From positions 558,001 to 622,000 of the forward strand of contig JAXMEB010000003.1 of assembly GCA_046348545.1 (NCBI GenBank): a stretch of DNA of 64,000 nucleotides, read 5' to 3'. Shown piece by piece: positions 42,490 to 51,776 of the stretch. The notes under the pieces are model-generated. The model did no database searches. It was not told the DNA's origin and saw only the letters and a list, made by a program, of their open reading frames with translations. The stretch comes from JAXMEB01 sp046348545 (GTDB taxonomy: Bacteria; Pseudomonadota; Gammaproteobacteria; Berkiellales; Berkiellaceae). A program made the translations under genes and the position numbers. Each line of letters starts with the position of its first letter. Positions within the stretch are counted from its first letter, which is position 1.

Positions 42490-43298
42490 GCCAACGCCTC
42501 CTCTGACGCTTTCATCTCGCGCATTGCTTCAGCCTTCACGCGCTTTAACCATTCACTTGCCAATGCCAAATACGCGGCTGCACCGCGAGAATTCTTGTCA
42601 TATAAATACGCTGGCAAACCATAACTTGGCGCCTCAGCTAGGCGCACATTTCTTGGAATAACTGTTTGAAAAACCTTATTTCCAAAATGCTCTATCAGTT
42701 GAGAAGACACCTCAACAGACAATCGACTCCTTGGATCAAACATCGTGCGTATAATCCCATACACAACAAGACTCGGATTCACGCTATTTTGAAGCTCGGT
42801 GACTGTATTGATTAAATCAGTTAATCCCTCTAAAGCAAAATATTCACATTGCATCGTAATAATCACAGCTTCTGCTGCGACTAAAGCATTGAGTGTTAAC
42901 ATGCTTAACGAAGGCGGACAATCCATCAGAATAAAATCATAATCCGCCTGAACGGCTTCAATGGCCTTCTTTAGAGAAAGCTCAGCGCCGGCCCGCTTCA
43001 TCAAGACTACATTTGCAGCCGTTAAATCACTGTTGGCTGGAATGAGATCATACCCTGCTGGCGTTTGGTGAATAATCGCATCTTGAATGTTCGTCATGCC
43101 TTGCAACAGATCATTCATTGACAGCTCAACAGATCCCTTGTCAACGCCACTCCCCATAGTTGCGTTGCCTTGTGGATCAAGGTCAAGCACGAGCACGCGT
43201 TGCTGATAAAATGCAAGCGAGGCTGCTAAGTTAATGCAACTGGTGGTTTTACCAACACCACCTTTTTGATTTGCAAACGCATATATTTTCGTAGTCAT
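42486..43298 (-). CDS. parA: chromosome partitioning ATPase ParA (Soj)
   Basis: A 270-residue deviant Walker ATPase, motif KGGVGKTT (12-19), switch region DCPPSL, that pulls ParB-parS complexes apart on the nucleoid. Length and motifs are standard for chromosomal ParA. Lies between rsmG and parB in the conserved gene order. Confidence 0.96.
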   Translation of the reverse strand: MTTKIYAFANQKGGVGKTTSCINLAASLAFYQQRVLVLDLDPQGNATMGSGVDKGSVELSMNDLLQGMTNIQDAIIHQTPAGYDLIPANSDLTAANVVLMKRAGAELSLKKAIEAVQADYDFILMDCPPSLSMLTLNALVAAEAVIITMQCEYFALEGLTDLINTVTELQNSVNPSLVVYGIIRTMFDPRSRLSVEVSSQLIEHFGNKVFQTVIPRNVRLAEAPSYGLPAYLYDKNSRGAAAYLALASEWLKRVKAEAMREMKASEEALA

Positions 43299-43316
43299 TA
43301 CTTCAACTACCTTACC

Positions 43317-43952
43317 TTACTGTTCATATTTCTCTATCCAGATTAAAAAATGATCTCGCTCAATCCAGGGCACCTCTAAGCAAATATTTTCCTTGATAAC
43401 CCACCCCTGCGGAATTGCACTTAAGACCTCTGTGGAGACGGGACCAGTCATTGCCAAAATCCTACCTCGTTCTGATAAGAGATGGCCACTCGATTGAATC
43501 AACTTATCAATTCTCGCAAATGCTCTCGAAACTATACATGGAAACCAAATATCTGTGAGGGATTCAACCCGCTCAGTCCGAAGCTCTACCTGATTGAGCC
43601 CCAAAATCTGTTTTACATGACGTAAAAATTGTATGCGCTTGTTGACCTTATCAAGTAAGGTGAATTTCTTATCTGGATACATAATGCTAAGCGGTATACC
43701 CGGTAACCCCGCACCCGTACCCACATCTAGTATAGGCGATTCAAACAAATAAGGTGCGATAGAAAGACTATCAAGAATATGCCTGGCCACCATCTGTCGA
43801 GGCTCTATAATCGAGGTTAAATTCATAACCCGACCCCATTCTTGCATCAATCTTAGAAACTCACAGAGTTGTTCGATCTGAGATGGTGAAGCCTTTTGAT
43901 TTAATACATCCAGACCTTTAATAATATCTGACTTAAACAGAGAGAAGGTCAT
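43317..43952 (-). CDS. rsmG: 16S rRNA (guanine527-N7)-methyltransferase
   Basis: A 211-residue SAM-dependent methyltransferase. Motif I is LDVGTGAGLPGIPL and the next strand is FTLLDKVNKRIQFL, both GidB signatures. The ATG overlaps the mnmG stop by one base, the usual mnmG-rsmG coupling. Confidence 0.95.
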   Translation of the reverse strand: MTFSLFKSDIIKGLDVLNQKASPSQIEQLCEFLRLMQEWGRVMNLTSIIEPRQMVARHILDSLSIAPYLFESPILDVGTGAGLPGIPLSIMYPDKKFTLLDKVNKRIQFLRHVKQILGLNQVELRTERVESLTDIWFPCIVSRAFARIDKLIQSSGHLLSERGRILAMTGPVSTEVLSAIPQGWVIKENICLEVPWIERDHFLIWIEKYEQ

Positions 43953-45862
43953 TAAGCTTCCTCTTTCAAGATAATATCGACAGTTGACTTGTGTTTCTTA
44001 ATAAAAACGAGCAATAACGAAACTGCGGCGGGTGTGACACCTGATATCCGACTAGCTTGCGCCAAGGTCTGCGGTTTAACTTTGTTTAGCTTTTCAATCA
44101 CTTCATGAGATAGACCAGACACCCCTTTATAGTCAAAATCTGCGGGGATCCATAAAGACTCAAATTTGATAGATTTTTCAATCTCTTTTTCTTGTCTTGT
44201 AATATAGCCAGAATATTTAGTTTGAATCTCAACTTGTTCCTCAACAGCTTCAGAAAATCGCTCACTCAATTTTAGAATATCTGGTTGCCGTTTTAGGAGC
44301 TTTAAAGTGATTTCAGGCCGAGCCAGAAGTTGATCAGCATGATATTCCCGCGCCAACGGCTGCCCTGTGAGTTGGCTAATCGCTTGCCCTATCTCAGAAT
44401 CTGGTCGTATAAGCACCTCTTTCAGTAGGGTGCGATAGGCTTTCACACCCTCTTCCTTGTTGCGAAGCTCATGAATTCTGCGCTCACAAACTAAATTATA
44501 CTCGGCTGCCAGTCGCGTTAACCTTAAATCTGCATTATCTTCCCTCAAGATTAATCGATACTCTGCCCGACTGGTAAACATACGATAAGGCTCTAAGGTT
44601 CCATGTGTAATCAAGTCATCAATGAGAACCCCAATATAAGCTTGGTCTCGGCGCAACGTAAAAGGTGGTCTACCTTGCACTTTAGCCGCCGCATTGATTC
44701 CTGCCATCAAACCTTGTGCCGCAGCTTCTTCGTAACCGGTGGTTCCATTGATCTGCCCAGCAAAGAATAAACTGTTGATAAATTTGCTTTCTAGCGTCGG
44801 TTGTAACTGCCTGGGATCAAAAAAATCATACTCAATCGCGTATCCGGGCCTTGTAATGTGGGCTTTTTCAAAGCCAATAATGCTTCTGACAAAATCAAGC
44901 TGAACATCAAATGGCAAACTGGTCGAGATACCATTAGGATAAAGCTCTTGTGTATGAAGCCCCTCTGGCTCAACAAAAATTTGATGCGTTAGTTTATCTT
45001 TGAACCTAACGATTTTATCTTCAATAGACGGACAATATCGCGGCCCAATACCTTCAATATCTCCAGAATACATGGGCGATCGATGCAAAGCGCCACGAAT
45101 AATCTCATGAGTTTTTTCAGTAGTATGAGTAATATGGCATGGCACTTGACGCGGATGATGGGACAAATCCCCTAAAAAAGAAAAAACAGGCCTAGGCTCA
45201 TCACCAGGCTGAATTTCAAACTGAGCAAAATCAACCGTTTTTCCATCTATTCTAGGAGGTGTTCCCGTCTTTAAGCGCCCCACTTCAATGGGTAGTCGTC
45301 TCAAAGATTCTGCCAAACCAATTGATGCAGGATCCCCAGCTCGGCCGCCAACCGCTTTGGCTTCTCCAACATGTATTTTGCCCATCAAAAATGTACCAAC
45401 AGTTAATACAACTGTTTGGGCATAAAAACAAAGGCCTATCTCCGTAACAACACCTTTCACGTGATGATGATCAAGTATTAAATCCTTAACGCCTTGTTGA
45501 AAAACCGTTAAATTTTCCTGCGCCTCAACACTCTCTCGAATAGTTTGTCTATAAAGCGCACGACACGCTTGAACTCGAGTTGCCCGTACGGCGGGGCCTT
45601 TGCTGGCATTCAACCGTCTGAACTGAATACCCGCTCGATCAGCGCCCATCGCCATAATGCCACCTAAGGCATCAATTTCTTTGACGAGATGTCCCTTTCC
45701 AATGCCCCCAATCGCGGGGTTACACGACATTTGCCCGATCGTTTCGATGTTATGGGTTAACAATAAGGTTTTTGCGCCCATACGCGCAGCCGCTAGACAA
45801 GCCTCCGTTCCAGCATGTCCGCCACCGATTACAATGACATCAAAATGAGTTGGAAAATTCAT
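43952..45862 (-). CDS. mnmG: tRNA uridine 5-carboxymethylaminomethyl modification enzyme MnmG
   Basis: A 636-residue FAD protein that, with MnmE, modifies U34 of certain tRNAs. The FAD motif is IVIGGGHAGTEAC-like (12-22), with GRLKTGTPPRI and GYEEAAAQGL. The C-terminal region binds MnmE. Standard length. Directly upstream of rsmG and downstream of mnmE, so both partners of the modifying complex are expressed together. Confidence 0.96.
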   Translation of the reverse strand: MNFPTHFDVIVIGGGHAGTEACLAAARMGAKTLLLTHNIETIGQMSCNPAIGGIGKGHLVKEIDALGGIMAMGADRAGIQFRRLNASKGPAVRATRVQACRALYRQTIRESVEAQENLTVFQQGVKDLILDHHHVKGVVTEIGLCFYAQTVVLTVGTFLMGKIHVGEAKAVGGRAGDPASIGLAESLRRLPIEVGRLKTGTPPRIDGKTVDFAQFEIQPGDEPRPVFSFLGDLSHHPRQVPCHITHTTEKTHEIIRGALHRSPMYSGDIEGIGPRYCPSIEDKIVRFKDKLTHQIFVEPEGLHTQELYPNGISTSLPFDVQLDFVRSIIGFEKAHITRPGYAIEYDFFDPRQLQPTLESKFINSLFFAGQINGTTGYEEAAAQGLMAGINAAAKVQGRPPFTLRRDQAYIGVLIDDLITHGTLEPYRMFTSRAEYRLILREDNADLRLTRLAAEYNLVCERRIHELRNKEEGVKAYRTLLKEVLIRPDSEIGQAISQLTGQPLAREYHADQLLARPEITLKLLKRQPDILKLSERFSEAVEEQVEIQTKYSGYITRQEKEIEKSIKFESLWIPADFDYKGVSGLSHEVIEKLNKVKPQTLAQASRISGVTPAAVSLLLVFIKKHKSTVDIILKEEA

Positions 45863-45876
45863 TACTTATCATCTCA

Positions 45877-47226
45877 TTATTTTCCTATACAAAACTCAGA
45901 AAATATCTTCCCAAGTAAATCGTCCGCCCTGAATTCCCCGGTAATTTCAGAAAACGCCAAATGCGCCAGACGTAGTTCCTCAGCAATGCATTCTCCGGAA
46001 AACCTCTGCTCTAGTAACTTTAAAGCTTCTTCAATATGCTCTTTACCTAAGGAAATAGAGACAATGTGACGGCGTCTTGCAATAAAAATACTTTCAGCCT
46101 GCTGCGAATCGCTTTCATCCTTTAAAGCCTTTTTTAGATTCGTAATACCTGCGCGTGTTTTAGCCGATATAAAGATAGCGCCCTGTCTATGGCCGGGGAG
46201 TTGACCAGATATATCGATTTTATTAATAATCTGAAGCACCTTTTCAGGATATTGTTCAAGGATAGCTCTCAACTGTTCTGGTGGGGTGGTAGATTGGTTG
46301 TCGGTGATCCACAATATTTTATCAACCGATGCAATGCGACTTTGAGCTCTATAAATGCCTTCTGCCTCAATCGCATCAACATTATCTCTAATACCCGCCG
46401 TATCAATCACCTGCAATGGAATCCCATCTAAATTGATTTGTTCTTTCACCAAATCTCTCGTGGTCCCAGGGATAGGAGAAACAATCGCAACCTCTTCCTC
46501 ACAAAGTGCATTTAACAGCGATGACTTGCCAACATTAGGCTCCCCAATCAGCGCAACGGTCATCCCATCTTTCAGCAAAACACCTTGTTTTGCTGTTTTA
46601 AAAAGAGCCTCCAGGGTTTTCAATACCGCTTCTAACTTTTGCTGAATTTGTCCATGCTTTATAAACTCCAGCTCTTCATCTGGAAAATCTATCGCAGCCT
46701 CAATATACATACGCATATCAACCACTGATTTATCCAGGACTTTAATCTGTTCTGAAAAAGTACCTTTAAGGCTGTTTAATGCACTCTTGGCTGCAGCAAC
46801 CGTGCTGGCTGATATCAAATCGGCAATCGCTTCGGCTTGCACTAAATCAATTTTCCCATTTAGAAATGCGCGTTCCGAAAATTCTCCAGGCCTAGCCAAG
46901 CGAGCGCCCAAAGCAATACAGCGTTGCACCATTTGATCGAGAACAATAGGTCCACCATGTCCTTGAAATTCTACAACGTCTTCTCCAGTGAATGAGTGTG
47001 GCCCTTTAAAGTACAAGGTCAATCCGAAATCGATCGGCGTTTTATCAATATCTTGGAAGGCGGCATAATGCGCAAAACGTGGCTTAGGCAAGCATCCAAT
47101 AACACGCTCACAAATTTCAGCGGCAAGCGGGCCGGACAATCGTACGATGCCAACCCCACCCTTCCCAGAAGCCGTTGCTACCGCGACAATGGTTTCTTGA
47201 ATATCTGCATAAAACCCTTCATGCAC
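45877..47226 (-). CDS. mnmE: tRNA modification GTPase MnmE
   Basis: A 449-residue protein. The N-terminal formyl-THF-binding domain has ETIVAVATASGKGGVGIVRL, the G domain has GEPNVGKSSLL and DTAGIRD, and the C-terminus CIGK supplies the catalytic Cys. The ATG overlaps the yidC stop region by 8 bp. A start a few residues later is possible because the first nine residues are not typical of the family. Confidence 0.95.
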   Translation of the reverse strand: MHEGFYADIQETIVAVATASGKGGVGIVRLSGPLAAEICERVIGCLPKPRFAHYAAFQDIDKTPIDFGLTLYFKGPHSFTGEDVVEFQGHGGPIVLDQMVQRCIALGARLARPGEFSERAFLNGKIDLVQAEAIADLISASTVAAAKSALNSLKGTFSEQIKVLDKSVVDMRMYIEAAIDFPDEELEFIKHGQIQQKLEAVLKTLEALFKTAKQGVLLKDGMTVALIGEPNVGKSSLLNALCEEEVAIVSPIPGTTRDLVKEQINLDGIPLQVIDTAGIRDNVDAIEAEGIYRAQSRIASVDKILWITDNQSTTPPEQLRAILEQYPEKVLQIINKIDISGQLPGHRQGAIFISAKTRAGITNLKKALKDESDSQQAESIFIARRRHIVSISLGKEHIEEALKLLEQRFSGECIAEELRLAHLAFSEITGEFRADDLLGKIFSEFCIGK

Positions 47227-48862
47227 GCTTCAAACCTTCTTTTTCAAGGCTTCGAGTGATATACCACTGTTGCAGGATAGACAAGATATTATTAACCGTC
47301 CAATACAATACCAAGCCAGAAGGAAAGCCCATGAATAAAAATGTGAAAACAATGGGCATTAACATCATCATTTTAGCTTGCATCGGATCTGGTGGTGCTG
47401 GCGAAAGCTTTTGCTGAACAAACATCGTTGCCCCCATTACAAGAGGCAATATATAAAATGGATCTTTAGATGCTAAATCCGTGATCCAGAAAATAAACGG
47501 TGATTGCCGGAGCTCAACGCTCTCTAATAATACATAGTAAAGCGCAATAAATACTGGGATTTGCAACAATATAGGCAAACACCCGCCCAAGGGGTTAATC
47601 TTTTCCTTGCGATATAAGGCCATCATCGCTTGGGAAAATTGTTGCTTATCTTCCCCATGACGCTCTTTTAAGGCTTGAATTTGCGGTTGAACACGACGCA
47701 TATGCCCCATGGAACGATAACTAGCGGCGGATAGCTTATAGAAAGCAAGCTTGATCACCATGGTCACCAGAATAATAGCAACCCCCCAATTCCCAACAAA
47801 CTCGTGAATATTCTTAAGTAACCAGAATAGCAGTTGAGAGATGGGCCACAAAATACCATAGTCAACCGTCAAGTTGAGCCCAGGTGAAATCTCTTTCAGA
47901 TCGCTTATCACTTCTGGTCCAACATACAATCGACTTTTTATTCGAGCTGTAGACTGTGGCAAGGCGTTCACCTCAGCGTAAGCGCCTATTTTATAGACAT
48001 CGCTACTCTCTACCTTGGTATAGAAATGATAAGGTTTAGTAGCGTCAGGGATCCAAGCAGAAAGGAAATAATGCTCTAGCAAAGCAACCCAACCCCCTTG
48101 AATCTCAGTATTGAGAGGCTGTTTTTTCATTTTGTCGAATGAAATTTTATTAAAAGGGGTTTCAGGGGTGAAATATGCACCACCTTGGTACAATTGCACT
48201 CCCATAAATCCATTCTTCTCACCAACGTACTGTCGCTTGAGCTGGTAGAAAAGCTTTCCATTCCAAGGATTTGGAGTGTTATTTTCGATAATGTATTCAA
48301 CATCAATCAAATATTGATTGGCATAAAAATGGTAGCGCTTTATAAATTTCAGATCGGATTGATGCTCTAAAACTAAGTCAACTATCAGCTCATTTTGGCC
48401 TGCTGCGAGGACATATTTTTCCGATTGTGCTCTAAACTGTCCTCGTTGTCCGGTATAGCTATCTGGCCCAACGTGGTTATCTGAAATTAAATAACTTTGC
48501 GCAACATAATGACGCTTATCCATTTCTGCAAGCAATAAATATCCTTTGTCTTGCTGCTTTTCTGATTCTGGATACTTCATAAGTTCCGCTCGAATCAGAT
48601 CACCTCCATTTAAATCAATTTGATATTTTGCAACATCGGTCTCAACAAGAATCGGTTTTGATAGAGCAGGCTGAGCCATCTCTGCCGCTACAGGATCTCG
48701 GCTGCTTGAAGGGTTTGACGCCTGAGGTACAACAGATTGTTCTGTCTGAGTCTCTCTAGTTTGACTTTCTGTCGGGTAGTCTTGCTGCCAGGTCCCATAA
48801 AGGGTAAAACCAAGTAAAAACAAGCCAATTAATAAGAAAAGTCTGATTTTTTGTGCATCCAT
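47219..48862 (-). CDS. yidC: membrane protein insertase YidC
   Basis: A 547-residue inner-membrane insertase. N-terminal membrane helix (IRLFLLIGLFLLGFTLYGTW), large periplasmic domain to about 330, then five core membrane segments; the hydrophilic groove Arg lies in KLSAASYRSMGHMRRVQPQI. It takes part in insertion of F0 c and other small membrane proteins. It follows yidD by 3 bp. Confidence 0.96.
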   Translation of the reverse strand: MDAQKIRLFLLIGLFLLGFTLYGTWQQDYPTESQTRETQTEQSVVPQASNPSSSRDPVAAEMAQPALSKPILVETDVAKYQIDLNGGDLIRAELMKYPESEKQQDKGYLLLAEMDKRHYVAQSYLISDNHVGPDSYTGQRGQFRAQSEKYVLAAGQNELIVDLVLEHQSDLKFIKRYHFYANQYLIDVEYIIENNTPNPWNGKLFYQLKRQYVGEKNGFMGVQLYQGGAYFTPETPFNKISFDKMKKQPLNTEIQGGWVALLEHYFLSAWIPDATKPYHFYTKVESSDVYKIGAYAEVNALPQSTARIKSRLYVGPEVISDLKEISPGLNLTVDYGILWPISQLLFWLLKNIHEFVGNWGVAIILVTMVIKLAFYKLSAASYRSMGHMRRVQPQIQALKERHGEDKQQFSQAMMALYRKEKINPLGGCLPILLQIPVFIALYYVLLESVELRQSPFIFWITDLASKDPFYILPLVMGATMFVQQKLSPAPPDPMQAKMMMLMPIVFTFLFMGFPSGLVLYWTVNNILSILQQWYITRSLEKEGLKRA

Positions 48863-48865
48863 AAT

Positions 48866-49108
48866 TTACTTCGTCGCTCTCGTTGGTACCGGATCGTATC
48901 CCCCTGGGTGAAAGGGATGACATTTCATTATTCTCTTAAAGGTCAAATAAAGCCCTTTTATCACACCAAAGGTGCCTATTGCTTCCACGCTATAACGTGA
49001 ACAAGAAGGATAAAAGCGGCAGCAAGGCCCAAATAATGGGCTTAAAGCATATTGATAGCACTTAATGATTGCGATTGTGACTTTCTTTGCTTTGCTATCA
49101 GCTGCCAT
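48866..49108 (-). CDS. yidD: membrane protein insertion efficiency factor YidD
   Basis: An 80-residue protein with the family motifs CYQYALSPLFGPCCRFYPSC and CHPFHPGGYDPVP. It overlaps the rnpA 3' end by 67 bp, the usual arrangement. Its role is to assist membrane insertion with YidC. Confidence 0.93.
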   Translation of the reverse strand: MAADSKAKKVTIAIIKCYQYALSPLFGPCCRFYPSCSRYSVEAIGTFGVIKGLYLTFKRIMKCHPFHPGGYDPVPTRATK

Positions 49109-49446
49109 TTATTCGGTAATTCCTCGAACCATGCGCCAAGCTCATCGGACTTGATAAGCCTGTTAGCTAATATCACGACATCAAAGCCTGCAAGATGGAT
49201 GGCGTGCCCTCGGAAGCTCTCACGAATTAGTCTTCTAACTTTATTCCTAAGCACAGCGCGCTTCGCATGTTTTTTGGCAACAGCCATGCCCAGTCGAGCA
49301 TAGGTTAAACCGTTTTCGATATATAAAACAGTTAAACCCTTTGCGTATAGCTTTTTAGGCTTGCTAAAAACACGACTGAACTCGGACGGTGTGTTCAGTC
49401 GGTGTTTTTTAGGGAAAGCAAAGGCATTCAGCTTAGAAGTGACCAC
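49042..49446 (-). CDS. rnpA: ribonuclease P protein component
   Basis: A 134-residue basic protein that partners the RNA of RNase P in tRNA 5' maturation. Family signatures are KHRLNTPSEF near the start and the RNR motif KRAVLRNKVRRLIRESFR. The start is a GTG, 7 bp after the rpmH stop. Slightly longer than in E. coli (119). Confidence 0.94.
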   Translation of the reverse strand: MVTSKLNAFAFPKKHRLNTPSEFSRVFSKPKKLYAKGLTVLYIENGLTYARLGMAVAKKHAKRAVLRNKVRRLIRESFRGHAIHLAGFDVVILANRLIKSDELGAWFEELPNKWQLIAKQRKSQSQSLSAINML

Positions 49447-49453
49447 TCGTCAG

Positions 49454-49609
49454 CTACTTTGTTGTTCCACCTGTTGGAGCTAAACGCGCACGACCTTTAG
49501 CACGACGACGGGCTAGAATTTTTCTACCGCCTTTAGTTTTCATTCTTTGTCTGAATCCATGTACGCGTGCACGGCGTTTTTGGCTTTTTCTCTGAAATGG
49601 CCTTTTCAT
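49454..49609 (-). CDS. rpmH: 50S ribosomal protein L34
   Basis: A 51-residue, very basic protein starting MKRPFQRK and containing HGFRQRMKTKGGRKILARRR and AKGRARL. E. coli L34 has 46 residues; this one has a few extra at the C-terminus (APTGGTTK). First gene of the rpmH-rnpA-yidD-yidC series, with a good promoter upstream. Confidence 0.96.
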   Translation of the reverse strand: MKRPFQRKSQKRRARVHGFRQRMKTKGGRKILARRRAKGRARLAPTGGTTK

Positions 49610-49674
49610 GATAAATTTCTCTTCTTAACTCTTGAGTCAGCTAAATTAAAAAAGTCTATAACTTGAGGGACTAG

Positions 49675-49703
49675 ACTATATGCCACGTAGAAAGTGAAGT
49701 CAA
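49675..49703 (-). promoter_or_regulatory. sigma70-type promoter of rpmH
   Basis: On the minus strand: TTGACT (49703-49698), spacer of exactly 17 bases, TATAGT (49680-49675). It lies about 65 bp upstream of the rpmH start and points away from oriC. Confidence 0.75.
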
Positions 49704-49739
49704 CGTGGGATAAATGGTGAATAACTAATCTTAAATAAA

Positions 49740-50427
49740 GAAAAAGATATGTGAAAACTTATTATGATGTTTAAGGGGCGGTTTTAGAGTGGATAACTCT
49801 AAAAACTCAAGTAATTCAATTATTTAGTTGCAATAAAAGGGTGTGCATGAAGTCTGTATGATTCGCCGCCTAACCTGTGGATAATTTCTGCAGTTCCTAA
49901 AGTTGGGGGTAACCCCCTCACTTCTTAACAAGATTTACCCTAAGTTACCCGGATGTTTTCCACAGCCTTTATTTATATCTTGTGGATCGCTTCACTAAAC
50001 ACTCCAAAAAAACGTCGGGTAATTATAAAAAATATTTTATAAGTATGATCAATGATGATAGTTATGAGGATCGAAATATCTGTGGATAAGTATATTATTT
50101 ATCAACAATTCAATTGGTTATCTTGTGGGTGAAGTTAGGGACTTCATGTCGTAAGCCGGTGTGAAACCTGAGTATAAAAAAGATTCAATGAGCAGGTTGT
50201 GCATAACTGAGTAAGTTATACCCGCGTTTAACGGGCTTTTCATACAGGCTATCCTCAGGATCCTGTGGATAAGTATTGCCTTGTTAATAAAATTACAGTG
50301 TGGATAAGTCGAATGAAGGAGGTTAAACTGAGACCCTGTAGCTTACCTCTCAATAGCTAGCAGTCTATCTTTTGTTTCACATTTAATTTTATTACTACCC
50401 AGTGCGAGAGTAGGAGAGTCAGTCGTT
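49740..50427. other. oriC: replication origin oriC
   Basis: The gap between rpmH and dnaA holds DnaA boxes: TGTGGATAA at 49876, 50081, 50264 and 50299, TGTGCATAA at 50198, and TTTTCCACA at 49956; a weaker AGTGGATAA lies near 49792. An AT-rich stretch at about 50010-50065 is a candidate unwinding element. Four GATC sites lie at 49985, 50047, 50069 and 50259. The location next to dnaA and between the two divergent conserved blocks supports the call. The dnaA promoter should also be in here, but I cannot assign it confidently. Confidence 0.9.
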
Positions 50428-51765
50428 GTGGATTTGTTAGCTTGGCAGCAGTGCTTAGTGCGCCTCAAAGAAGAGGTTGCACAACCATCATTCAATCAGT
50501 GGATTAACCCCCTGCAAGCAGAAACAAACGGGGATACGTTAACCCTTTGGGCGCCCAACCAATATGTGTTGGATGGCGTCATGCAGGATTATCTAGAGCG
50601 TATCACCCAGTTATTAACAGAAATCAACCAGGGCCGATCCCCGCGCGTTGTGGTCGGAATTGGGCAGGCGCACCCCGTTGTGTTGCCAGAAGTCGGTGAG
50701 GTTCGCCCTAAAGAATCTGCGCCTGAGCTGATAGGCATTAATCATCAATCCAATCTTAATCCTACCTTTGTTTTTGAGAATTTTGTGGTGGGCAAGTCGA
50801 ATCAGCTTGCAGAAGCTGCGGCAAAACAGGTCGCTGAAAATCCTGGGGGCGCCTATAACCCTTTATTTCTTTATGGGGGTGTAGGTCTTGGTAAGACGCA
50901 CTTAATGCACGCTATAGGCAATCAGATTTTGGCGAATAAAGTGGGCGCTAAAGTTGTTTACCTGCACTCAGAACGGTTTGTAGCCGACATGGTTAAAGCG
51001 CTTCAAAGCAATGCGATCAATGAATTTAAACGGTTTTATCGTTCTGTGGATGCCCTGTTAATCGACGACATTCAGTTTTTTGCAGGTAAAGAGCGATCTC
51101 AAGAAGAGTTTTTTCATACCTTTAATGCTTTGTTAGAAGGCCAACAACAGATTATATTAACCTCTGATCGATACCCAAAGGAAATCAATGGTATCGAAGA
51201 GCGGCTGAAGTCTCGATTTGGCTCAGGATTGACTATCGCGGTAGAGCCCCCTGAGTTAGAAACCCGAGTTGCAATTCTGATGAGCAAGGCTGAGCAAACT
51301 GGGATGAATTTACCACCCGAAGTTGCTTTCTTTATTGCGAAGCGTATTCGCTCAAACGTTAGGGAGCTAGAGGGCGCTTTGAAGCGGGTTTTAGCGAATG
51401 CGAAATTTACAGGCTCTGAAATTACTTTAGATTTTGTTCAAGACGCTTTAAGAGACGTGTTGGCACTGCAAGATAAATTGGTTTCTATTGAGAATATATT
51501 GCGCACCACAGCAGAGTATTACAAGATTAAAGTCGCTGATTTGCTCTCTAAGCGTCGAAACCGTTCTGTTGCGAGACCTAGACAGGTTGCGATGGCGTTG
51601 TGTAAAGAGTTAACCAACCATAGTCTCCCAGAGATTGGAGATGCTTTTGGCGGACGTGATCATACGACAGTATTGCATGCTTGCCGAACCGTGAAGGCTC
51701 TGCGTGGAACCGATCCGGATATTGCGGAAGATTATTCTAATCTTATCCGAATTTTATCTACCTAG
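50428..51765 (+). CDS. dnaA: chromosomal replication initiator DnaA
   Basis: A 445-residue AAA+ initiator. Domain I is at the N-terminus (WQQCLVRLKEEVAQPSFNQW), the AAA+ core has Walker A GGVGLGKTH and Walker B LLIDDIQF, and domain IV ends with the DNA-binding signature GGRDHTTVLHACR. The linker domain II is short. The start is a GTG with GGAG about 11 bases upstream. dnaN follows 11 bp later. Confidence 0.97.
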   Translation: MDLLAWQQCLVRLKEEVAQPSFNQWINPLQAETNGDTLTLWAPNQYVLDGVMQDYLERITQLLTEINQGRSPRVVVGIGQAHPVVLPEVGEVRPKESAPELIGINHQSNLNPTFVFENFVVGKSNQLAEAAAKQVAENPGGAYNPLFLYGGVGLGKTHLMHAIGNQILANKVGAKVVYLHSERFVADMVKALQSNAINEFKRFYRSVDALLIDDIQFFAGKERSQEEFFHTFNALLEGQQQIILTSDRYPKEINGIEERLKSRFGSGLTIAVEPPELETRVAILMSKAEQTGMNLPPEVAFFIAKRIRSNVRELEGALKRVLANAKFTGSEITLDFVQDALRDVLALQDKLVSIENILRTTAEYYKIKVADLLSKRRNRSVARPRQVAMALCKELTNHSLPEIGDAFGGRDHTTVLHACRTVKALRGTDPDIAEDYSNLIRILST

Positions 51766-51776
51766 AGGGCCTTCAA

